Source of the DNA: Leptobrachium leishanense
Taxonomy: Eukaryota; Chordata; Amphibia; Anura; Megophryidae
DNA: 64,000 bases
Assembly: GCA_009667805.1 (NCBI GenBank)
Contig: CM019070.1
Location: forward strand, 51,974,451-52,038,450
Direction of reading: 5' to 3'
A model generated the notes under the pieces. That model saw only the letters and a list, made by a program, of their open reading frames with translations, was not told where the DNA came from and ran no database searches. Shown one piece after another: positions 1-9,568 of this stretch. The first letter of the stretch is position 1, and the number at the start of each line of letters is the position of its first letter. The position numbers and the translations under genes are program-made.

Positions 1-282
1 TAGAGACTTTTCTCAAACAAAAGACCATAATAATTTTTCTTAGTCCCCCCACCTGGGGAGGCGAATTGCTGGCACATAAGAGAGGGGAAAAGAGAACCCT
101 AACAGGCGGAAAAGAAAGGGAAAAGAAATAAAAACAAATTTTTTAGTCCCTGGGGCACCTCACCTTTCTGCACCTCCCTCCGCCTTTGTGGTTCTCCGGT
201 TTACTGAGACCCGCAAATCTCACAAGAGAGGAACCTCTCCAACCCAATTTTAACTGAGTGACGACATGGCTTAAGATTTTTT
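1..282 (+). other. LINE 5' untranslated region
   Basis: Non-coding leader before LINE ORF1. An ATG at 266 opens a two-codon frame that stops at once (ATG GCT TAA). It could be the remains of the original ORF1 start after a small indel, or a minor upstream ORF. Confidence 0.5.
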
Positions 283-1236
283 GTGACTTTTCCTGCCATC
301 ACGAACTTGTCCAAAACAGCCCCTAAGCTGGCTCCGAAACCCCGTCCGGGGTTGGATTCACCTTCCCCTCACTCTCGGGACTCAATGGACTCGGAATATG
401 CTTTGTCAACTTCGGACGTGACTGACTCTCTCGCACGGGCTCGGAGCGGGGTACCCCCACTGAGTGTGGCGGATATCTCTGCAGCTCTCTCACCATTGCT
501 GGATGACAAGCTGGGAAAACTCACGGCTACTATTGAATCGGTTTTATCACAACTGACGTCACAAGCACATAGGTTAACGGAGGTGGAGGAAAGGGTGTCC
601 ACCCTGGAAGATACGGTTAACCCGCTACAAACCCAACTTGACCAACAGAATGCGATTATTCGAGGCCTGACAGACAAATTGGATGACCTGGAAAATAGGA
701 GCCGTCGGAATAACTTACGTATTATTGGCCTACCGGAGGCGGTGAAAGGCCCAGCCTTACAGGAATGGGCCTCAGTCTGGCTGCCCTCACATCTAGGCTA
801 CAACATTGAGTCCTGCCCCGTGGCGGTGGAAAGGGTCCACAGGTTGGGCCCGAACCTGAACCCGACAGCAGGTCGTCCGAGACCGGTGATTATGCGCTTC
901 CTGAATTATACTGACAAATCCAAGACTCTCCAAGCTTATCGCCTCAGGAACCTGGACTATCAGGGTGCTACACTCCGGTTATTTCAGGACTTTTCAGCCG
1001 CTGTATCAACGAAACGACTGGCATTCTCCTCACTGTGCTCCAAATTGGTGGCACAGAATATCCGCTTTTCCCTCTTGTATCCAGCTCGACTTCGTGTGGT
1101 TTTTAATGGGACGACGCATTATTTTGATACCCCACGAGAGGCAGAGGTCGCTCTACTCCAGGATGAGAGCCCAAACGGAGGGATTTCACCATTGCCTCGG
1201 CGTTCCCCAGTCCGGGGACGCCCAACTCCGCCATAA
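283..1236 (+). CDS. LINE ORF1 protein (RNA-binding chaperone, L1 ORF1p-like)
   Basis: Open reading frame of about 317 codons with no stop. Residues 1-70 are low-complexity, rich in Ser and Pro. Residues 77-139 show heptads of Leu, Ile and Val typical of the ORF1p trimer coiled coil. From residue 143 the sequence NNLRIIGLPE opens the RRM-like core, followed by a basic C-terminal domain. In L1 elements this protein coats the LINE RNA and acts as a nucleic-acid chaperone during target-primed reverse transcription. The frame opens with GTG at 283; the first in-frame ATG is at 385 (residue 35). The true start may be the ATG at 266 with a frameshift just after it. It is the best preserved gene of the element. 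Confidence 0.8.
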   Translation: MTFPAITNLSKTAPKLAPKPRPGLDSPSPHSRDSMDSEYALSTSDVTDSLARARSGVPPLSVADISAALSPLLDDKLGKLTATIESVLSQLTSQAHRLTEVEERVSTLEDTVNPLQTQLDQQNAIIRGLTDKLDDLENRSRRNNLRIIGLPEAVKGPALQEWASVWLPSHLGYNIESCPVAVERVHRLGPNLNPTAGRPRPVIMRFLNYTDKSKTLQAYRLRNLDYQGATLRLFQDFSAAVSTKRLAFSSLCSKLVAQNIRFSLLYPARLRVVFNGTTHYFDTPREAEVALLQDESPNGGISPLPRRSPVRGRPTPP

Positions 1237-1616
1237 TTGGCTACGCTTTTGCCGTTGACTCTCAGTCAAGGCTCATAAAATGAGGAGTCTCTTGCTCACG
1301 GCCTATCCTCTGGAGATTGGGCAGTTTTTGCTGGACAGGTTGCATGTCCTTTTTTTGACATGCTATGCGCTCGTTACTCTTTTCTGTGATTACTGTTGTT
1401 TGATGCGCTGTTCGTCAGTTACTGTTTTTCGATGGTTGATGTTCTTAGTATTAAGTGTTTCAATATGTTATGGTTCCAAAACAAAAAAGTACAAAATCTA
1501 GATTCAAATCAGCAGCTTTGTTCCTTACCCCCTGAATTGGGAATCGTGGCCGCTGCTGGGACGGCCATGTTCCCCCCTTACCAAGAGGGATCCCCTCTAG
1601 CTATTATGGATAGGCC
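1237..1616 (+). other. LINE inter-ORF spacer
   Basis: About 380 bases between ORF1 and ORF2, T-rich in its first half. No motif beyond short chance frames. Such spacers are usual in two-ORF LINEs. Confidence 0.6.
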
Positions 1617-2332
1617 ATGGCCGTTCCCGCTTCTAACTCCCGGACTATGACAGCCCCAGTACCATTTCATAAAGTCTCCTTTAAAGTGGTCTCGTGGAAC
1701 GTGGAGGGACTAAACTCCCCTATAAAAAGAAAGAAGGTACTCACACACTTAACTAAATTACGACCGGATATTATCTTTCTCCAGGAGATTTGGTCTTCAC
1801 CCACTAATCTCCTCCGGGCACCTTGGATAGGTTACCAAACCTCAGCCCCGTATATAAATAAAAAAGCGTGGCACTACAATTTTGTTAAACAAGGCGCTTC
1901 CGCATGTAGTCCTAGAGGAAAAGAACGACCCGCAGGGCAGGTTTTCCATCCTGTTGGTGGCCATCCAAGAAGCGAAGTACTTGCTGGTGAACGTATATGC
2001 CCCTCATCCTCCCCATCTACAGTTTTATTCTGACTTATATGCACAACTGCTGCAATACAATTTCGATCATTGTCTAGTGGGAGGGGATTTCAACGCAGTG
2101 GTAGACCAAACTCTAGATCGCTCGCGGCCTAGAAGAGCGCCAGACTACAGGCAGGACACGGCGGGACCTAAGTTCTTACAAAACCATATTGTACCGGGAG
2201 ACGCATGGAGATTCCTTAACCCGGAGGGGAGGGATTACTCTTTTTATTCGCACCCCCACAATTCCTTCTCCCGCATAGATATGTTCCTCACATCTCTCTC
2301 CTTGCAGCACACCTTACTAGATGCCTCAATTG
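1617..2332 (+). pseudogene. LINE ORF2, endonuclease half (5' part of split ORF2)
   Basis: Start of ORF2, ATG at 1617 or 1647. The EN domain begins at FKVVSWNVEGLNSP and shows LRPDIIFLQEIW (catalytic Glu), then GGDFNAVVDQ (Asp/Asn pair) and SRIDMFL. These are conserved exonuclease-endonuclease-phosphatase motifs that nick target DNA. A one-base indel around 1870-1885 moves the frame from phase 0 to phase 1 inside the domain. The reading frame is then cut at 2332 by a hAT element and continues at 4256 in the same phase. The final EN motif, SDHAVATLEI, lies on the far side of the insertion. Confidence 0.85.
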
Positions 2333-4247
2333 CAGTGGTGACTCTAGGAACAATATTTAGGGGGGGCACAGGAGATACCGCAGTCAAAACTGGGGGGGCA
2401 CTAATAATTTTCACCACTAAATCATACCACTGAATAAAACTAAGAGCCCTATCACCTGGTGTGAACTAAAACACCATCACTAAAGGAAAAATTTAGCGCG
2501 AGTCGCTAAAACTTAGTGCCTGACGACCTACTAACGGATCACCTTGTCTGCAGTAGTCCATAAACAAGGTCGTTTGGCGCACGCTAGGAAAACTCTAAGA
2601 ACCGGGCTGAGACCCAGCGCTAATGCGGTTGTATACAGTACAGAACTGTTTTTTCTTTCCAGTGCAGAGTGCCGGGCCATACCTATCCCCTGCCCTCACA
2701 AGCTTGAATATGAACACATCCAGTGAATAACCTCACACCCTGCATTATTAAAATCCTCCATGGTGGCCGTATTATCCATGTTTTGATGCACACATATATT
2801 AAGGCTGATGGGAATTGCATGATAAATGCCTCCCAGCAGCATGTAGAATCATTACACTGCATTTAATGGATCCAAAAGGAAGGCCAGGTGAGCGACAATA
2901 ACTTCCCTGCTGCAGCATATAAATAATACATGTTTCAGGGCAAGACTTATCCATGTGTCACTTTAAACATGGTCCGCACAGTCACCCTAATAATCAACCA
3001 CTTCCATACTATGAATAACCTCCAGCATAAAATGTTTAAAATTAGGCAATATATTAGGATATATGTGGATAAAGGATACATTTATAATAGAGCCTACTGC
3101 AACAGCAACGACAATGCGGACCAGATCCATTGCTATGTGTATGGGGCCAAGAGAACACCTGTGCTGCATTCCTTTCAAATGCCTGTTAATTTTGGGTGAG
3201 GACCTGTTTTTACAGTTTTTTTGGAGATAGCGCCAGGGTTGAGCAGTAGGTAAAATGTTGCAATTAGCGCCCCTAAAAAATTAGCGCTGGCACCAAGTGA
3301 TCTGTTAGCTGCAAAAGCGCTAGAGATCTCTAGCTCTCCCCGTGTTAAGTAAAGGACGCAGAAAGTACAGTAAGCTCGCGGTACAAATCGCTAATAGCAA
3401 CGCACTAAGTGATTTTTCCCGTTTGTAGCGGGAGGCAATCGATCTGTTGGTCAGGTGCTAGACTGAATTAACCTGGCGCTAACGCAAAACCTGCCGACAC
3501 AAGGGTTAACTCACACCAGGTAATAGTTCCCTAAATAAGTATATATATAAATAAGGTTCCAAAACCCCAGAGTAATGTGATGCAATAAGTAATGTGACGC
3601 AATGAGTAATGTGATGCAATGATGCCTTTTTATTGTACTAACCTGATACTTTATTTGCCGCAATTCGGCAGTTTTCGCTAAATGTCTGATTGCTGCTTCA
3701 GCGACTCCACTTTTAGCAAATTACAGTGACCATTCGCTAAATAGGAATTCACTATATTTTCAGCTAAATGAATTCCCCCGAAATGTGATGAAAAGCAAAG
3801 GATCTAAAGATGATTAGACGCTTTAGATTCTAACTTCCATAATAACCCCTAAAATGCCATAAACCCAGGGAAATACAATAAAAATAATAAACAATGTGGC
3901 ATTTAGCTACCCCCTTAACCCCTAATATGCCATTATTCATGGGAAAACATGAAATGAATACTGTGCAGCATGTAGCCTTAAGATTAAGTGTCCGTTATTT
4001 TTTAATGTTTTATGACTTTTATTTCAAACTGAATATGGTCATGTTGGGTATCATTGGAAAGGCCAGAATCTGCCCTTTCCAATGACACATAGATTGTCTA
4101 TATACACTGCACAGGGACGAAGATACAGCGTTTCGAAAAAGTGTGGGAAGCTGGATGCTGATTTTTGGTGGGGGGGCACATGGGGGGGCAAGGAATAACC
4201 TAGGGGGGGCAATTGCCCCCCCTTGCCCCCCTGTAGAGTCGCCTATG
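2333..4247. mobile_element. Non-autonomous hAT transposon inserted in LINE ORF2
   Basis: 1915 bp flanked by a perfect 8-bp duplication CTCAATTG (2325-2332 and 4248-4255). Left end reads CAGTGGTGACTCTAGGAACA; the right end, reverse complemented, reads CATAGGCGACTCTACAGGGG. An 8-bp target duplication with CAGTGG-like ends is the hAT signature. Both ends are followed by G-runs and GGGGGGCAC-type words. No transposase is visible inside. Removing the element and one duplication joins the endonuclease frame without a shift (1923 bases, divisible by three). Confidence 0.9.
2454..3531. mobile_element. Harbinger-like MITE nested in the hAT element
   Basis: Terminal inverted repeats GAGCCCTATCACCTGGTGTG (left) and GGGAACTATTACCTGGTGTG (right, reverse complement), flanked by TAA on both sides (2451-2453, 3532-3534). 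A 3-bp TWA duplication is typical of PIF/Harbinger. The body around 3336-3382 carries a block shared with four other places in this window (see 27338-28043). No coding capacity seen. Confidence 0.7.
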
Positions 4248-4255
4248 CTCAATTG

Positions 4256-7200
4256 ACATGATACATATCTCTGACCATGCGGTGGCTACATTAGAGATAC
4301 GGCTGGGCTCCCCTCTCCCACAGTCCCGCAACTGGCGTTTTCCGGCTTCCCTATACAAGTCGGAGGGATTTAGGAACCACATGGAATTGTGCTGGCACAA
4401 TTATGTGGATGACAATATAGAACATCTAGACGACACCAATCTATTCTGGGAGGCAGCCAAGCCAGTAATGAGGGGTCATATAATAGAATATGTATCGCGC
4501 AAGCGGAAAGAGATCAATAAACGGCTACAGGAGGCTCATGTGATCCTAGTGTCTGCATACAGGTCGCACTTACTTCAAGCCACTGCGCAATCCGCGACAG
4601 AATACAAATCCAGCAAGAAGGCATATGCTGAAATAGTTGAGGACAGGGCACAATATTTCTGGTTCCGTCAAAAAAATAAAATTTTTCGATGGGGTAATAA
4701 ACGAGGGAAATTATTGTCAAACCTTCTTCGACTGCAAACGCCAACACCCCCCTCAATCACGCGGATCAAGACGCTTACTGGAGAGCTTCTAACAGATCCT
4801 TTAAAAATCAATGCTTATTTCAGGGATTACTTTGAGGAATTTTATAAGGCAGAACCGGACGTCTGGGAGTCCCAGGCTAATATCTTTTTAGAGGCTAACC
4901 TACCTGAATTAGAGCAAGAGGCTCGGGAAAAGTTAAACGCCCCAATTAGCCCAATGGAAATCCATAACGCCATTGCTCGCTTGCAGCTTCATAAGACGCC
5001 GGGTCCGGACGGGTTTTCGGCAACATATAGTTCCACACCTTGCTACGCTGTATAATAATATTTTACAGGGCAAAGACCCCTCCCCAACTTTTAATACCTC
5101 AAGAATCGTTGTCCTTCCCAAGCCGAATAAAGATCCCATACTAATCACATCCTACCGTCCGATTTCTCTTTTGAATGTCGCCCTGAAACTTTTGTCTGGC
5201 ATCATGGCATGCCGACTCCAGGAGCCCTTGATAGATTTTATTTCCCCTGCACAAACGGGCTTCCTAAAGGGGCGTCACTCCGTTCAGAATATTAGGCGCG
5301 CTCTGGCGGCAATTTGGGTGTCTAACGAACATCAATCTTCGGCGGACCTGGTCCTTAGCTGTGATGCAGACAAAGCATTCGACCGACTATCTTGGGCCTA
5401 CCTGCGTCGGTTTTTTAAATATCATTTTTTTGGCAGATCAATTAGAAACGTGTTTGAGGCACTATATCGCTCCCCGGCGGCCACAGTGACGACTAATGGG
5501 CTTAACTCTAACCCCTTCTTCTTGGAACGGGGCACGAGACAGGGATGCCCCCTATCCCCTCTTTTTTTAACCTAGTTATTGAACCGCTTATTCGTATCCT
5601 TTTAGCTCGACCTGACGTCAAAGGCATAAGGGTGGGCAACCAGGAGGTGCGGGTGGTGGCGTTAGACGATTTGCTCTTGTTCCTCTCTGACCCAAACCGT
5701 GCGCTCCCAACACTACTTGACTACCTGGAACAATTTCATATAACCTCGGGTTTTAAAATAAACTTTGAGAAAACATTGGCCATTCCCCTGGGTCGGAACT
5801 GCAAGGCCCTCTTCGCGAACCGCCTGCCCTTTAGTTGGTGCGAGGGTGGCACATTTAAATACCTGGGTCTAATGCTCCCAATTGATTTTAAGGAAACTTT
5901 ACGAGGTTACAATCCCACCGTTGGTGAACCAACTCAAAACTCTGCTTTCCTCTTGGACCAACCTCCCACTATCTTACATGGGTAGAATCAGCCTCATTAA
6001 AATGGTGGCGTTCCCACGCTTGCTATATCCGATTCAAATGCTACCCCTACTCATTAAATAGAGAATGAATGGACGAGATATCCCGTTTTTTAATAAGTTT
6101 ATCTGGGAAGGTGGGAGGGCACGTATAGCACTGCACAAGTTACAACTACCATACAGTCTGGGAGGCGTGAACATGTCAGAGATGGACTCGTACAACCTGG
6201 CAGCCCAATACCGCTTAGTCGCGGATTGGATAACCGGCTCCTCCAGATTTACAGATTATAACTTAGATCAGGCAATGGCTTCTCCGTTCTCAGTAGGGGC
6301 TCTTCTGCACCTATCCCCCGCCGCGCTGCCGCCCACCCAAAGGGCAAACCCTCTTCTCAATATCGGCCGGGTTGCGTGGTGCAAGGCCAGGAAGTACCTG
6401 GGCCTGTCCTGGAAAACTTCCAATCTACCAGCCTTTGTTTCGCAACCCGAACTTCCAAAACGGCTCACCTGTCCCGGTCTTTTGGGCTCTGGCGCGTAAG
6501 GGCTTATCCCAAATTGGACAAGTGCTGCGACTACCTTCCCACACCCTTCTCTCCTACGAAGCGCTGAGTGACATAATAGCACCCACATATCTGCATCCCA
6601 TGTATTATTTACAACTCTCCACTTTTGTCTCACAGCAGTTAAGGGAGTTGGGACCTAGAGATTTCCTCAACCCTCTAGAAAGCCTAATGAAGGTAGGCCC
6701 CTCGACAGCTACCTTCCGAAAAACACTCCGTCCACACCATGATTGGACAACCGCCACCACAGGGATAGCCTCTTGGTGCCTCCATCTCCCGCAACAGTCA
6801 CCCTATTCGCTTATAGCGGCCACCACTAGATCACGAAAACAAATTCCCTCGGCCCAATATGGAGAAATGTTTTACAAATTATTACACGGGGCCTATGTGG
6901 TGCCAGCCAGATTGGCCCTTTATAACCCACTGAGTTCGGGACGTTGTCTTAAATGTTCACAAGATAGGGCGGATCTCTTTCATTGCCTGTGGTCGTGCCC
7001 CCGTATTAAGCTTTTCTGGAACACCATTAGAAGATTCGGATCCCGAGTTTTGAAACTAGGAATGCCAGCCTCTGCTGACTGGGCGTTATTTAATATTCTC
7101 TCTGATCAGGAAGCAGGCCCATTATCTAGGGCTCAGAAAACGCTTTTAGGCATTATTGCAGCGTCTGCAAAGAAAGCCATTTTGGGCCAGTGGATAGAGG

Positions 7201-7454
7201 TCCACCCCCCCTCGTTCTCTATGTTCTACTCCAGGTTCTACTCTATCTTTAGGCATGATTGGGCGGAAGCGAGTCTTTATAAAGTAGACAAGGTGGGGGG
7301 ATTTTTTTGGAGTTTGGGGGCCTTTTATTCAGCATCTGCCAGAAGAAAGTTTGTCCCGGATCAAAAAGGACTTTCAATTCACAGAATGGTTTCTGTTGAA
7401 TTCGCTCACGGACCCGCCTCTGTTACCGACATCATACTCAAGGGCGCTGGATAG
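4256..7454 (+). pseudogene. LINE ORF2, reverse transcriptase half
   Basis: Continuation of ORF2 after the hAT element. It contains the end of EN (ISDHAVATLE), the HKTPGPDGF motif at about 5000, SYRPISLLN, QTGFLKGRHSVQNIRR, SCDADKAFDRLSW (RT motif A) and GTRQGCPLSPLF (motif B). RT motif C reads ALDD at about 5660 instead of FADD. The C-terminus holds a CX2CX8HX4C knuckle near 6954-7000, usual in Tx1/L1 ORF2. Frame changes occur near 5030, 5560, 5900 and 6430, and a stop lies at 6058. The protein would copy LINE RNA at nicked DNA; this copy cannot be translated whole. Confidence 0.88.
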
Positions 7455-7602
7455 TTATTTGACAGTCTAGCCAGTCTAGCGGTTGCAAAAATTGTAGCAC
7501 TATGTTGGGAGTTAAGGGGTAAGAATTTTACTGCATTGCATGTCACCACCTTTCTTATATGCTGTATTGATTGAATCTATAATAAACATATTTAATAAAA
7601 AA

Positions 7603-7915
7603 GATGCGCATCGATTGTAATACCAGCCGCCTACCAGGGCGCAAACGCATTTGCGCTCACAATGTTAAGTATAGGACGCGCAAAGTACATTATGCTCGTG
7701 CAGGTCCATCCGCGTTAAACGATAACGCGCATCGTTTGCGCGAACGTTTTAATATGACGTTCTGAGCAAAGGGTTTTACCCCTCGCGCAAATGCGCATTT
7801 GCGCACGCAAAACACAATGCGTGAAGAATGTAATAGGAGCCATTGTGTTTTTTTTCTTTTTTTGCAAAACACGGGTCAGGTGCGCAAAAACCTTCATCCC
7901 AGTTAGGGCCATATT
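7603..7915. repeat. Fragment of the shared Harbinger-like MITE family
   Basis: Rich in GCGC/TTGCGC words with several internal palindromes (for example around 7790-7812). Positions 7654-7700 match the family block ATGTTAAGTATAGG...CGCAAAGTAC. It abuts the LINE 3' end, so the LINE may have inserted into it. Confidence 0.5.
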
Positions 7916-9346
7916 CTTGCTGGAGCCATCAAGGCCCAGTCGTTAAGCCGCGTGGACATCATCCGTTTCCTTGGTGGCCACACCTCTACCCACCCAATCT
8001 CTGACCTACCCTAGATGGCAGGTTGCATTCAGAAAATGCATGTTGTATGTAAGATACTGTTTTTCTTGCTTAACTTTTTGACGTATTTGCAACCTATGTT
8101 GCCATTTATATCTTAATTTAATTTTCATGTACATGTTCCTATTTATTTCATATATTTGGAGCAGCACCAAACCTAAATACATCCCATTGCCATAACAGAC
8201 ATCTAGAGGCTATACATCAAATTGCCGTATGGAAATTACATGTTTTTGATTTTTAAAAACGTCTGAGTTGACTGGTTAGCACTATTGATCACTCAGCTTT
8301 TGATAGACCGTCTTGATTTTTTTTTTTTTTTGTCCTTTTATTTTTTTGATATTTGGCTTCCCTAGGTTAGAGGGTCAAAATTATCTACTGTAAATCCTAT
8401 TGGTTGCCATTGTGAATCCTTACACCAATGGATATCCCATCTCCTTTCCTCCATTTTATCCCAGGGAGGGGGGGGACCAAGATGATCCCAGTGACTATTG
8501 CCTCAATTCCACTCGATGTGTTTTGGATGGGGGCAGGGATTAATGACCCAGTCTAGGGTTCCCACTTGTCATTCGAGTTGAGTTCAAATGGTTTGAAGAC
8601 TTTCCGGATTCTGAAGCCATTTTGCCTTTTCCACGTATGCAAAGCTGTGTCCCAGCTGGGATAGGATGGCCGCCAATATGATTAACAAGTGGAGTGGTTA
8701 TACATAATGGCTGGTCAGAATATTTGTGAAGGCCACTCTAGCTGGGGAATGGTTAACACTATTTAATTAGTCGGCTTTGTAAAATGTCTTCCCTGGAGGT
8801 TACTATTAGTGATGGGGAGGGGGAGATGCTCAATAAACAGGATTTCGTTCCGGGCTTTCAAAGCGCAAGTAAATGTGTTAAGTTCTTTGTCTCTTCCTAA
8901 CCTCTGTTTCACAATGATTTTTTTTTCCCCCAAAAACAAAATTACTTTCAGTGAGGGGCCCCTTAATTAAGCAATAATTGGAAACGATCCTGCTCTGATC
9001 TGTGACTTCAGCTTTGAATGTTTTTTTGGTATGTCATTGCTCAGAGTACACGGAGTTATCTAACAAAGCCCATGGCAACAGGCTCCTGCGCCGCAGTAAT
9101 GTGGATGATTTAAACAAGTATGGACATCAGCGTTCTTAAATCACAGATCTACCATGCTTCGGAAATGGGGCAAGTGTCTAATTGCTCCATTTTATCAGTT
9201 ACAATATTTAGAGCCATTGTTTGGCCATTAAAGAAAGTGGAGGAATTTGTAAATATCATTCAGTAAAGTGTGTGTGTGTGTTACATGTGTATAACTATGT
9301 ATATAACAGTTCAAAAATCATCAGCACTCTGGGTCTTCTCAAAAGA
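7916..9346. other. Unassigned non-coding stretch
   Basis: No coding frame or recognisable element. It contains short T-runs (8320-8350, 8920) and a (GT)n run at 9269-9281. It could be old unique sequence. Confidence 0.4.
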
Positions 9347-9568
9347 TTATTTATTATTATTATTATGCTGGCGCTTTATAAATAAAGAATATTCCGCAGC
9401 GCTGTACAATAAGCACAGTATAGACAGGGTTACAATACATTGAACAACATTTGACAAACAGTACAGGAGGAGATGAGGGCCCTATTCCCATAGGAACTCA
9501 CAATCTAGGAGGGTTGGGGTTGGAAACAGGAGGAGAGGACTGCAAGGTGAGAGTGATTGATGGTTGCG

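Larger units (their letters stand above)
1..7602 (+). mobile_element. Tx1/L1-type non-LTR retrotransposon (LINE), interrupted
   Basis: A two-ORF LINE on the plus strand. ORF1 has a coiled coil and an RNA-binding core; ORF2 has an apurinic-type endonuclease, an RT and a C-terminal cysteine/histidine knuckle. The 3' end has AATAAA at 7581 and a short A-rich end near 7602. The left edge may lie outside the window. The order and the motifs (WNVEGLNSP, QTGFLKGRHSVQNIRR) fit the L1/Tx1 group common in frogs and fish. A hAT element occupies 2333-4247. ORF2 has several frameshifts, so this copy is dead. Confidence 0.88.
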
